From an uncultured Propionibacteriaceae bacterium (lineage in GTDB: Bacteria; Actinomycetota; Actinomycetes; Propionibacteriales; Propionibacteriaceae): a stretch of 6,083 nt of DNA. A program made the translations under genes and the position numbers. The notes under the pieces were generated by a model. It did no database searches. It saw only the letters and a list, made by a program, of their open reading frames with translations, and was not told where the DNA came from. Every line of letters starts with the position of its first letter. Within the stretch, counting starts at the first letter, position 1. Positions 1 through 5,871 of the stretch are shown one piece after another. The stretch covers positions 1 to 6,083 of the forward strand of contig CALKHV010000094.1 of the NCBI GenBank assembly GCA_937988865.1. The letters run 5' to 3'.

Positions 1-13
1 GGAGAGCACCACA

Positions 14-253
14 ATGGCCGGTCCACAGCGCAAGCCTGTGAACAAGAAGAAGATCGTTCCGATGAAGTCGGTTCGAATCGGCACCATCGACTACAAGGAC
101 ACCGCAACCCTGCGGAAGTTCATCTCCGAGCGAGGCAAGATCCGCGCCCGTCGCGTCACCGGACTGTCGGTCCAGGAACAGCGCAAGGTCGCGATCGCTG
201 TCAAGAACGCCCGCGAGATCGCCCTGCTGCCCTACGCCTCCACGGCTCGTTGA
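14..253 (+). CDS. rpsR: 30S ribosomal protein S18, cysteine-free form
   Basis: This encodes a 79-residue S18, a small-subunit protein of the ribosomal platform that contacts S6 and 16S rRNA. The family core is plain to see: IDYKDTATLRKFISERGKIRARRVTG (shown in parts: IDYKD at about 25-29, RGKIRARRVTG at about 40-50), then AVKNAREIALLP near residues 62-73. The length is normal. The ATG is preceded by GGAGAG at positions 1-6 with a 7-base spacer, and rplI follows after 14 bases, so the two are co-transcribed in the usual rpsF-ssb-rpsR-rplI order (upstream part outside the window). The oddity is that the protein has no cysteine. The CxxC before the IDYKD motif and the Cys/His near VTG-N-C in zinc-binding S18 are replaced (LSVQEQ in the second site), so this is the C-minus, zinc-independent type. 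The identification is certain. Confidence 0.98.
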   Translation: MAGPQRKPVNKKKIVPMKSVRIGTIDYKDTATLRKFISERGKIRARRVTGLSVQEQRKVAIAVKNAREIALLPYASTAR

Positions 254-267
254 GATAGGACGCTGAC

Positions 268-717
268 ATGAAGCTCATTCTCACCGCACCGGTCGACCAC
301 CTCGGGCTCCCCGGGGACGTCGTCGAGGTCAAGCACGGCTACGGCCGCAATTTCCTGCTTCCCCGTGGCTTCGCCATCACCTGGACGAAGGGCACCGAGA
401 AGCAGATCGAGGGCATCAAGCGCGCTCGTGACGCCAAGGAGATCCGTGGCATCGACCACGCCAACGACGTCCGTGCGCAGCTCGAAGGGCTGACCGTGCA
501 GGTGGCCGCCGCAAGCGGCGCTGCCGGCAAGCTGTTCGGCGCGGTCACCTCGAACGACGTGGCCATGGCCGTCAAGAAGGCCGGTGGCCCTGCCATCGAC
601 AAGCGGTCCGTCGTCATCGCCAAGCCGATCAAGAACGTGGGCAACCACACGGTCGGCATCAAGCTGCACGACGCCGTCACCGCCCACATCAACCTTGAGG
701 TTGTCGCGGGCAAGTGA
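268..717 (+). CDS. rplI: 50S ribosomal protein L9
   Basis: This encodes a 149-residue L9, the elongated large-subunit protein that binds 23S rRNA near the base of the L1 stalk and affects frame maintenance. The N-terminal rRNA-binding domain (about 1-50) starts MKLILTAPVDHLG and carries the L9 signature region GDVVEVKHGYGRNFLLPRGFA (16-36, quoted as two parts: GDVVEVKHGYG and RNFLLPRGFA). A charged connecting helix follows at about 42-75, then the C-terminal domain with LFGAVTSNDV near residue 90. The length matches the family. The start is supported by AGGA at 257-260, seven bases before the ATG. The gene lies 14 bases after rpsR, so translation is probably coupled within one operon. It is the last gene of that operon, because a strong terminator hairpin begins 11 bases past the stop. 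Confidence 0.98.
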   Translation: MKLILTAPVDHLGLPGDVVEVKHGYGRNFLLPRGFAITWTKGTEKQIEGIKRARDAKEIRGIDHANDVRAQLEGLTVQVAAASGAAGKLFGAVTSNDVAMAVKKAGGPAIDKRSVVIAKPIKNVGNHTVGIKLHDAVTAHINLEVVAGK

Positions 718-728
718 CGTCAACTGGT

Positions 729-754
729 GGGGCCGGGACCTTCGTCCCGGCCCT
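729..754 (+). terminator. Intrinsic terminator after rplI
   Basis: A perfect 10-bp stem, GGGCCGGGAC (730-739) with GTCCCGGCCC (744-753), closes a CTTC tetraloop, and one extra G-T pair (729/754) extends it. It starts 11 bases after the rplI stop and is followed by TTCCTGCGTTCC, a weak T-rich tail as is usual in actinobacteria. It separates the ribosomal operon from the sucCD promoter downstream. Confidence 0.85.
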
Positions 755-786
755 TCCTGCGTTCCCGGCGGTTCAGCGCGCCTGTG

Positions 787-802
787 GGGCGGGATCCCGC
801 CC
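787..802. promoter_or_regulatory. 16-bp perfect palindrome abutting the sucC -35 box
   Basis: GGGCGGGATCCCGCCC is perfectly self-complementary over 16 bases. It ends one base before the -35 hexamer at 804-809, the position expected of an operator or activator site. It could also form a 6-bp RNA hairpin with a GATC loop and act as a backup terminator for read-through from rplI. Which role applies cannot be decided from this sequence, and the binding protein is unknown. Confidence 0.45.
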
Positions 803-803
803 G

Positions 804-833
804 TTGAGTGGTTCGCTCGCCAGTTGCTAGGCT
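804..833 (+). promoter_or_regulatory. Predicted sucCD promoter (housekeeping sigma type)
   Basis: TTGAGT (804-809) and TAGGCT (828-833) are separated by 18 bases and fit the actinobacterial TTGnnn / TAnnnT pattern. Transcription would start near 840, giving a leader of about 30 bases before the sucC ATG. Its place directly downstream of the rplI terminator supports an independent sucCD transcription unit. Confidence 0.6.
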
Positions 834-869
834 CGTCGGACGCCGTCGTCGCCGTTCCCAGGAGTTGCC

Positions 870-2042
870 ATGGATCTGTTCGAGTACCAGGCCCGCGACC
901 TGTTCGAGGCGCACGGCGTCCCTGTTCTGAGGGGCGAGATCGCGACCACCCCCGACGAGGCGGCCGCGGCTGCCGAGCACCTGGGCGGCGGGGTGGTCGT
1001 GATCAAGGCCCAGGTGAAGACCGGTGGACGCGGAAAGGCCGGCGGGGTCAAGCTCGCGCGCGGCGTCGACGAGACGCGGGAACGGGCGTCCGAGATCCTG
1101 GGCATGGACATCAAGGGCCACACGGTCCACACCGTGATGATCGCCGAAGGTGCCGACATCGCCGAGGAGTACTACTTCTCGCTCCTGCTCGACCGCGCCA
1201 ACCGCTCCTACCTCGCCATGTGCTCGAAGGAGGGCGGCATGGACATCGAGCAACTGGCGGTCGAGCGTCCGGACGCCCTGGCTCGCGTCGAGGTGAGCCC
1301 GCTCGTCGGGATCGACGACGCGAAGGCAGGCGAGATCCTGGAGGCGGCCGGATTCGGCGTCCGGGACGGTGTGATGATCGCCCCCGTCCTGAAGAAGCTC
1401 TGGGACGTCTACCAGGAAGAGGACGCCACCCTCGTGGAGGTGAATCCCCTCGTCAAGACGGGTTCGGGCAAAATCATCGCCCTCGACGGCAAGATCACCC
1501 TCGACGCCAACGCCGACTTCCGGCACCCCGATCGCGCGTCCCTCGTGGACGAGGCATCCTCTGACCCGCTCGAGCTGCGCGCCAAGGAGCGTGACCTCAA
1601 CTATGTGAAGCTCGACGGCACCGTCGGCGTCATCGGCAACGGGGCGGGGCTCGTGATGAGCACCCTCGATGTCGTCGCCAAGGCCGGGGAGGACCTGCCC
1701 GGGCGTCCGCACCCCGCCAACTTCCTCGACATCGGTGGCGGTGCGTCCGCCCAGGTCATGGCCGACGGTCTCGAGATCATCCTGTCCGACCCGCAGGTGC
1801 GCAGCGTGTTCGTCAACGTCTTCGGTGGCATCACAGCCTGCAACGAGGTCGCGAACGGCATCGTGCAGGCGCTCACCATGCTGGGCGGTCGGGCCACCAA
1901 GCCCCTCGTCGTGCGCCTGGACGGCAACGCGGTCGAGATCGGACGCTACATCCTGCGCGAGTTCGACCACCCCCTCGTCACCGTCGTCGACACGATGGAC
2001 GAAGCCGCAAGAATCGCCGCCGAACTCGCCCAGGAGGCCTGA
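870..2042 (+). CDS. sucC: Succinyl-CoA synthetase (ADP/GDP-forming), beta subunit
   Basis: This is the 390-residue beta subunit of succinate-CoA ligase, which interconverts succinyl-CoA + NDP + Pi with succinate + NTP + CoA in the cytosol. It opens with the family-typical MDLFEYQARDLFEAHGVPV. An N-terminal ATP-grasp domain (about 1-235) includes VIKAQVKTGGRGKAGGVKLA (44-63), LVEVNPLV (188-195) and LDGK (205-208); Glu190, Asn192 and Asp206 occupy the nucleotide/Mg positions known in the E. coli protein. The C-terminal CoA-ligase domain carries VGVIGNGAGLVMSTLD (252-267), NFLDIGGGA (284-292) and NVFGGITACNEVANGI (316-331). The length agrees with the family (E. coli 388). AGGAG at 860-864, five bases upstream, fixes the ATG. 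It is coupled to sucD, with a single base between stop and start. Nucleotide preference cannot be read from the sequence. In propionic-acid-type metabolism this enzyme links succinyl-CoA to succinate, but that context is inferred. Confidence 0.97.
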   Translation: MDLFEYQARDLFEAHGVPVLRGEIATTPDEAAAAAEHLGGGVVVIKAQVKTGGRGKAGGVKLARGVDETRERASEILGMDIKGHTVHTVMIAEGADIAEEYYFSLLLDRANRSYLAMCSKEGGMDIEQLAVERPDALARVEVSPLVGIDDAKAGEILEAAGFGVRDGVMIAPVLKKLWDVYQEEDATLVEVNPLVKTGSGKIIALDGKITLDANADFRHPDRASLVDEASSDPLELRAKERDLNYVKLDGTVGVIGNGAGLVMSTLDVVAKAGEDLPGRPHPANFLDIGGGASAQVMADGLEIILSDPQVRSVFVNVFGGITACNEVANGIVQALTMLGGRATKPLVVRLDGNAVEIGRYILREFDHPLVTVVDTMDEAARIAAELAQEA

Positions 2043-2043
2043 C

Positions 2044-2931
2044 ATGTCGATCTTCCTCGGTCACCACTCGCGCATCATCGTCCAGGGCATGACCGGCTCA
2101 GAGGGACGCAAGCACACCCAGCGCATGATCATGGCCGGCTCCCGTGTCGTCGGCGGCGTCACGCCGGGCAAGGGCGGGGAGTCCGTCCGCTTCGAGGAGA
2201 ACCCCGTCCCGGTGTTCGACTCCGTCGCCGACGCGAGGGAAGCCACCGGCGCCAACGTGTCGGTCATCTTCGTGCCCGCGCGCTTCGCGAAGGCTGCCGT
2301 CCTCGAGGCCGTCGCGGCCGAGATCGAACTGGTCGTCTGCATCACCGAGGGCATCCCGGTCGACGACACGGCCGAGTTCTTCACCATGACCAAGGGCACC
2401 GCCACCCGCCTGATCGGCCCCAACTGCCCCGGCCTGATCTCGCCCGGCAAGTCCAATGCCGGCATCATCCCCGCCAACATCGCCGGCCCCGGACGCATTG
2501 GCCTGGTCTCCAAGTCGGGCACCCTGACCTACCAGATGATGTACGAGCTCCGCGACATCGGCTTCTCGACCGCCGTTGGCATCGGCGGCGACCCCATCGT
2601 CGGCACCACGCACATCGACTGCCTCGAGGCGTTCCAGGACGACCCCGAGACCGACGCCATCGTGATGATCGGCGAAATCGGTGGGGACGCCGAGGAGCGC
2701 GCCGCCGACTACATCCGCGACCACGTCACCAAGCCCGTCGTGGGCTACGTTGCCGGGTTCACCGCACCCGAAGGACGGACGATGGGCCACGCAGGTGCCA
2801 TCGTCTCGGGATCGTCGGGCACGGCGTTGGCGAAGAAGCGGGCCCTCGAAGCGGTCGGCGTCCACATGGGACGCACGCCGTCCGAGGCTGCGTCGCTCAT
2901 GCGCGACGTGATGAGCGGGCTGCGCGTCTGA
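2044..2931 (+). CDS. sucD: Succinyl-CoA synthetase, alpha subunit
   Basis: This is the 295-residue alpha subunit, which binds CoA and carries the phosphohistidine intermediate of succinate-CoA ligase. The N-terminal CoA-binding Rossmann domain shows IIVQGMTGSEGRKHTQRM (11-28) and GGVTPGKGG (37-45). Further family blocks are CITEGIPV (99-106), GPNCPGLISPGKSNAGI (125-141) and VSKSGTLTYQ (155-164). The catalytic histidine is His249 in GHAGAIVSG (248-256), matching His246 of E. coli. The length is close to the family norm (E. coli 289). AGGAGG at 2032-2037 lies inside the last codons of sucC, six bases before the ATG, and the gap between the genes is one base, so translation is tightly coupled, as expected for 1:1 subunits. 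All key residues are present. A long hairpin straddles the stop codon. Confidence 0.98.
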   Translation: MSIFLGHHSRIIVQGMTGSEGRKHTQRMIMAGSRVVGGVTPGKGGESVRFEENPVPVFDSVADAREATGANVSVIFVPARFAKAAVLEAVAAEIELVVCITEGIPVDDTAEFFTMTKGTATRLIGPNCPGLISPGKSNAGIIPANIAGPGRIGLVSKSGTLTYQMMYELRDIGFSTAVGIGGDPIVGTTHIDCLEAFQDDPETDAIVMIGEIGGDAEERAADYIRDHVTKPVVGYVAGFTAPEGRTMGHAGAIVSGSSGTALAKKRALEAVGVHMGRTPSEAASLMRDVMSGLRV

Positions 2932-2963
2932 GCGTCCGATGACGGTGTGGACGCCCGGACGCG
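2923..2963 (+). terminator. Long stem-loop straddling the sucD stop codon
   Basis: Bases 2923-2937 pair with 2949-2963 over 15 positions: CGCGTC with GACGCG, GCGTCC with GGACGC, and a middle triplet of one G-T, one G-C and one A-C mismatch. The loop is 11 bases. The stop codon TGA (2929-2931) sits in the middle of the 5' arm. There is no T tract after it, so it may be a terminator of the T-poor actinobacterial kind, or an mRNA 3' end or stability element between sucD and wecB. Confidence 0.5.
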
Positions 2964-3020
2964 TGGCTGCTCACTGACATGATGGTCCTGAGCACGCCAC
3001 CGGGCGCAGGAGAGGCAAGC

Positions 3021-4172
3021 ATGAAGAAGAACGTCATGGTCATCTACGGGACGCGTCCCGAGGCCATCAAGGTCGCCCCCCTGATCAAGGCCCTCGAACA
3101 GTCGGACGTCCTGGCGCCGGTGACCCTCGTGACCGGGCAGCACCGCGAGATGCTCGACCAGGTCAACGAACTCTTCGGCATCGTGCCCGAGATGGACCTC
3201 GACCTGATGCGTCCGAACCAGGCGCTCAACGAGATGTCATCGCGTCTGCTGTCCCTCCTCGACCCCATCCTCGTCGAGCGGAGGCCGGACGCCGTCGTCG
3301 TCCAGGGCGACACCACCACCGTCGCTGTCGCTGCGCTCGCCAGCTTCTACCGCGAGATCCCGGTCGTCCACCTCGAGGCGGGCCTGCGCTCGCACAACAT
3401 CCACTCACCGTTCCCGGAGGAAGCCAACCGGCGCATCGCAGGGCAGGTCACCGCCCTGCACCTGGCCCCCACGGCCGGTGCCCGCGACAACCTGCTCCGT
3501 GAGGCGTTCGACCCCCACGACGTCGTCGTCACCGGCAACACCGTGATCGACGCACTGCTGTTCACCAGCGAGGTCGAGAGCCACTGGGACGACCCCCGCC
3601 TGGCAGAACTCGCCGAGAGCGGGCGTCCGATCATCCTCGTCACCACCCACCGTCGCGAGAACATCGGCAAGCCGATGGAAGAGACCGCCGACGGCCTCGC
3701 CCGCATCGCCGACCGCTACCCCGGCCACACCATCGTGCTGCCCATGCACCGCAACCCACTGGTGCGCGACGCACTCGTTCCGCGGCTGGGTGACAAGCCC
3801 AACGTGCTCCTCATCGAACCTCTCGACTACCTGCAGTTCACCCATGCGCAGCAACTCGCCACCCTCGTCATCACCGACTCGGGGGGCGTCCAGGAAGAGG
3901 CACCGAGCTTCGGCAAGCCCGTCCTGGTGCTGCGCGAGAACACCGAGCGTCCCGAGGCGGTGGACGCAGGAACGGTCAAGTTGATCGGCACCGACCCCGA
4001 CCGGATCGTGGCCGAGGTCAGCCGCCTGCTCGACGATCCGGCCGCCTACGCCGAGATGGCCCAGGCCAGCAACCCTTACGGCGACGGGCATGCGTCCGAA
4101 CGTTGTGTCGCGGCGATCGCCGCACTGTTGGGCGTGGGCACCAGACTGCCCGACTACGCCCCGCAGGCCTGA
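3021..4172 (+). CDS. wecB: Non-hydrolysing UDP-N-acetylglucosamine 2-epimerase
   Basis: This encodes a 383-residue cytosolic enzyme that interconverts UDP-GlcNAc and UDP-ManNAc, the donor for teichoic-acid linkage units or other ManNAc-containing envelope glycans in Gram-positives. It has a GT-B-like two-Rossmann fold. Visible motifs are VIYGTRPEAIKVAPLI (7-22), VVQGDTTT (93-100), HLEAGLRS (117-124), PFPEEANRR (130-138), VTGNTVIDAL (170-179), VTTHRRENIG (207-216) and ITDSGGVQEE toward the C terminus. Asp97, Glu119 and Glu133 align with E. coli Asp95, Glu117 and Glu131 at a constant offset of two, and His210 lies in the THRREN motif. The in-frame ATG at 2979 is upstream, but the ATG at 3021 is chosen because AGGAGAGG (3008-3015) sits five bases before it and the protein begins at the conserved first strand. 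No other polysaccharide gene lies nearby in the window, so the glycan it serves is unknown. Confidence 0.95.
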   Translation: MKKNVMVIYGTRPEAIKVAPLIKALEQSDVLAPVTLVTGQHREMLDQVNELFGIVPEMDLDLMRPNQALNEMSSRLLSLLDPILVERRPDAVVVQGDTTTVAVAALASFYREIPVVHLEAGLRSHNIHSPFPEEANRRIAGQVTALHLAPTAGARDNLLREAFDPHDVVVTGNTVIDALLFTSEVESHWDDPRLAELAESGRPIILVTTHRRENIGKPMEETADGLARIADRYPGHTIVLPMHRNPLVRDALVPRLGDKPNVLLIEPLDYLQFTHAQQLATLVITDSGGVQEEAPSFGKPVLVLRENTERPEAVDAGTVKLIGTDPDRIVAEVSRLLDDPAAYAEMAQASNPYGDGHASERCVAAIAALLGVGTRLPDYAPQA

Positions 4173-4213
4173 GCGGAGCCGTCGGAGACCCGCCAGGGGC
4201 TGGTCGCTGTTCG

Positions 4214-4277
4214 GATGTGGGCAATTCGGGCCGTTGAGACGTTTCATTGTCGTCGGAGGCCCGATATTTCCCACATC
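4214..4277. repeat. Long imperfect inverted repeat between wecB and the SRPBCC gene
   Basis: GATGTGGG (4214-4221) pairs with CCCACATC (4270-4277) and TCGGGCC (4226-4232) with GGCCCGA (4258-4264). Between them AAT (4223-4225) can pair with ATT (4266-4268) with one bulged base, giving about 18 pairs around a 25-base loop. The segment is visibly richer in A/T than its surroundings. It ends 43 bases before the next gene's start. It could be the wecB terminator (though no T tract follows), an operator, or a dispersed intergenic repeat. The 138-base gap holds nothing else I can support. Confidence 0.5.
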
Positions 4278-4319
4278 TGACCACGGACGACGGGTCACGG
4301 ACGTGCTTGGATGGGCGCC

Positions 4320-4772
4320 ATGACCCAGGACATCCCACGCGTCGTCTCCTTCTCCCGCGAGGTCGCGGCCTCCGCGTCCGACATCTTCGAACTGATCGCC
4401 GACCCCTCGAAGCAGCCCCTGTGGGACGGCAACGACAACCTGACGGAGGCCGCGCCCGGGCAACGCGTCCACCAGGTCGGCGACAGCTTCCTGATGACCA
4501 ACACCACGGGCAAGGTCCGCGAGAACCACATCGTCGACTTCGACGAGGGACGCAGGATCGCGTGGCGGCCATCCGAAGTCGGCGCGACGCCCCCCGGTCA
4601 CGAGTGGCGATGGCAGCTCGAGCCTCTTGCCGAGGACCTGACCCTCGTCACCCACATCTACGACTGGACGGATCTCACCGACCCCAAGCGCGTCCCGAAG
4701 GCGCAGGCGACAACCGCGGACAATCTCGCTGCGTCCGTCGACAGACTGGCCGAGCTCGCGGAGCGCCAGTAA
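4320..4772 (+). CDS. SRPBCC-fold (START/Bet v1-like, polyketide-cyclase-type) protein
   Basis: This encodes a small cytosolic protein of 150 residues with the pattern of the SRPBCC helix-grip fold: a first strand VVSFSREVAAS, the short helix SASDIFELIADPSKQPLWDG, alternating strands through the middle (FLMTNTTGKVRENHIVDFDEG, quoted in part as GKVRENHIVDFDEG; EWRWQLEPL; LTLVTHIYDWTDL) and a closing amphipathic helix (about 118-149) that would cap a hydrophobic cavity. There is no signal peptide or membrane segment. Ligand and reaction are unknown; such proteins bind lipids or aromatic compounds or act as small hydrolases or cyclases. The start is uncertain. ATG at 4320 has GGATGGG four bases upstream, while an in-frame ATG at 4311 would add three residues. 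The gene is convergent with fda, with three bases between their stop codons. Confidence 0.8.
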   Translation: MTQDIPRVVSFSREVAASASDIFELIADPSKQPLWDGNDNLTEAAPGQRVHQVGDSFLMTNTTGKVRENHIVDFDEGRRIAWRPSEVGATPPGHEWRWQLEPLAEDLTLVTHIYDWTDLTDPKRVPKAQATTADNLAASVDRLAELAERQ

Positions 4773-4775
4773 CCG

Positions 4776-5663
4776 CTACGTGGTGGACGCCGCGTAGATC
4801 GCGTCGATCGAGGACGCCAGCAACGCGTCGAACTCGGCTGCCGTCTGATCTGCGTGCAGGCCCTCGGTCAGGGCGCGCGAGAAGCTGGCGATCAGGCCCG
4901 GATTGCGCGCGAGGCGCTCGCAGGCCTCCACCCGTGAGTAGCCGCCCGACAGTGCGACGACCCGCAGGACCTTCGGGTGGGCGATGAGCCCGCTGTAGAA
5001 GCCGTCGCGGTCGGGGATGGTCAGCTTGAACATCACCGGACGATCGTCGGGCCACGCGTCCAGGCCCGCCGTGATCTCGTCGAGCAGGAGTTGCTCGCAG
5101 GCGTCCTTGTCGGGTGCCTTGATGTCGATCTCGGGCTCGAGGATCGGCACGAGGCCGGCGTCGGCGATCGTGCGTCCGATGGCGAACTGCTGCGCCATGA
5201 TGGCCGCGATGCCCGCGGGGTTGGACTGCTTGATCACCGAGCGCATCTTCGTGCCGAAGATGCCCTTGTCGAGGGCCCTGGTCAGCAGTCCGTCGAGCTG
5301 AGGGATGGGCTTCATCAGTTGGACGCCGTCCGCCTCGTCCAGCAGACCCTTGTCGACCTTGAGGATCGACACGACCTGCTTGCGTTCCCACAGATAGGAC
5401 GCGGCCGGTTCGCCGGCGAAGTCGCGAGCCATGGTCTTCTCGAACAGGATCGCCGCGAGGATCTTGTCGCCGGTGAAGCTGGGGCTGGTGACGATCCGCT
5501 CGCGCATCTGGTGCACCAGCTCGAACATCTCGGCGTCCCCGGAGTACTGGTCCTCGTTGATCCCGTACAGTCTGAGGGCCTTCGGGGTGCTCCCTCCGCT
5601 CTGGTCAAGTGCGGCCACGAATCCCTGTCCGCTCCGGATCTTCGCTGCCTGCTGCTCGTTCAT
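4776..5663 (-). CDS. fda: Fructose-1,6-bisphosphate aldolase, class I (Schiff-base type)
   Basis: This is a 295-residue metal-independent aldolase that cleaves fructose-1,6-bisphosphate to DHAP and glyceraldehyde-3-phosphate in glycolysis and runs in reverse in gluconeogenesis. It resembles the staphylococcal class I enzyme of about the same length throughout. Landmarks are FVAALDQSGGSTPKAL (15-30), INEDQYSGDAEMFELVHQMR (35-54), VTSPSF (58-63), KVDKGL (102-107), GVQLMKPI (113-120), GTKMRSVI (137-144), PILEPEIDI (173-181), MFKLTIP (211-217) and VVALSGGYSR (235-244). Lys213 in FKLTIP is at the family's Schiff-base lysine. A GTG 27 bases upstream is in frame, but the ATG at 5663 is chosen because AGGAGG (5671-5676) lies seven bases before it. 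Actinobacteria generally rely on the zinc-dependent class II enzyme, so this may be a second isozyme; that cannot be seen from here. Confidence 0.96.
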   Translation of the reverse strand: MNEQQAAKIRSGQGFVAALDQSGGSTPKALRLYGINEDQYSGDAEMFELVHQMRERIVTSPSFTGDKILAAILFEKTMARDFAGEPAASYLWERKQVVSILKVDKGLLDEADGVQLMKPIPQLDGLLTRALDKGIFGTKMRSVIKQSNPAGIAAIMAQQFAIGRTIADAGLVPILEPEIDIKAPDKDACEQLLLDEITAGLDAWPDDRPVMFKLTIPDRDGFYSGLIAHPKVLRVVALSGGYSRVEACERLARNPGLIASFSRALTEGLHADQTAAEFDALLASSIDAIYAASTT

Positions 5664-5680
5664 CACGACACCTCCTGGGC

Positions 5681-5703
5681 GGGGCGACACCGATGTCGGC
5701 CCC
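5681..5703 (-). promoter_or_regulatory. Hairpin in the fda 5' leader
   Basis: On the minus strand, GGGGC (from 5703) pairs with GCCCC (to 5681) and GACA with TGTC around a four-base loop, with one bulged base. The structure ends four bases before the AGGAGG ribosome-binding site at 5671-5676. If transcription starts at the -10 box noted at 5711-5716, this hairpin forms the very 5' end of the mRNA, where it could protect the transcript or tune ribosome access. Confidence 0.45.
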
Positions 5704-5710
5704 TGGTTTC

Positions 5711-5716
5711 AGGGTA
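5711..5716 (-). promoter_or_regulatory. Possible -10 box for fda
   Basis: Read on the minus strand this is TACCCT, matching TAnnnT, and would start transcription near 5704, about 40 bases before the fda ATG. No convincing -35 hexamer lies at 16-19 bases upstream, so the promoter is either activator-dependent or not real. Confidence 0.3.
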
Positions 5717-5791
5717 GTCCGAGGGCTGTGGCGGGAGTGCAGGCGATGTGCTGACCAACGGACGGCAGACCAGGTTTTGACACATCACCCC

Positions 5792-5820
5792 TAGACAAGA
5801 GTCAGGTTGGCGCATAGCCT
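5792..5820 (+). promoter_or_regulatory. Predicted plus-strand promoter TAGACA-N17-TAGCCT
   Basis: TAGACA (5792-5797) differs from TTGACA at one base and is followed after exactly 17 bases by TAGCCT (5815-5820), a TAnnnT -10 box much like the sucC one. Transcription would start around 5827-5828 and read rightward into the CRP-like palindrome and the two hairpins. A second, perfect TTGACA lies at 5777-5782 but has no -10 partner at proper spacing. No open gene starts near the predicted start, so the product would be a leader or a small RNA. Confidence 0.5.
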
Positions 5821-5828
5821 CGGGGTGG

Positions 5829-5844
5829 AGTGATGAATATCACA
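5829..5844. promoter_or_regulatory. CRP/FNR-family (Crp/GlxR-like) binding site
   Basis: AGTGATGAATATCACA matches the CRP-family consensus TGTGA-N6-TCACA at 9 of 10 defined bases, and the GTGA-N6-TCAC core is a perfect inverted repeat. Actinobacterial Crp and GlxR proteins use the same motif. It sits at the predicted start site of the plus-strand promoter, where binding would be expected to repress, and about 165 bases upstream of the fda start on the other strand. Confidence 0.6.
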
Positions 5845-5850
5845 CCCGTT

Positions 5851-5871
5851 GAGCCGGGTTCGACCGGGCTC
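5851..5871 (+). other. First stem-loop of a structured intergenic region
   Basis: GAGCC (5851-5855) pairs with GGCTC (5867-5871) and GG (5856-5857) with CC (5864-5865), with one bulged G and a GTTCGA loop. Its last two bases are shared with the outer pairs of the next, larger stem, so the two compete slightly at the junction. The GGTTCGACC core resembles a tRNA T-arm, but no tRNA surrounds it. Confidence 0.4.

Noticed and set aside
720..2045. Long minus-strand open frame of 441 codons across sucC
   Set aside because: It lies opposite sucC, whose product is unmistakable. High GC produces long antisense open frames, and this one has repetitive Asp/Val/Gly/Leu content with no recognisable domain.
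2979..3020. Upstream ATG extension of wecB by 14 residues
   Set aside because: The ATG at 3021 has AGGAGAGG five bases upstream and begins right at the conserved first strand; the extension has no ribosome-binding site of its own.
3405..4655. Minus-strand open frame of 416 codons across wecB and the SRPBCC gene
   Set aside because: It spans two opposite-strand genes with clear family motifs and an intergenic gap, and has no coherent protein pattern of its own.
5664..5690. Nine-residue GTG-started extension of the aldolase
   Set aside because: The AGGAGG element and an ATG seven bases after it lie inside the extension, and class I aldolases of this type begin with a short MN-E-Q-like N terminus.
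4977..5717. Plus-strand open frame of 246 codons opposite fda
   Set aside because: It is antisense to a well-conserved aldolase with the catalytic lysine and a strong ribosome-binding site, and shows GC-driven composition only.
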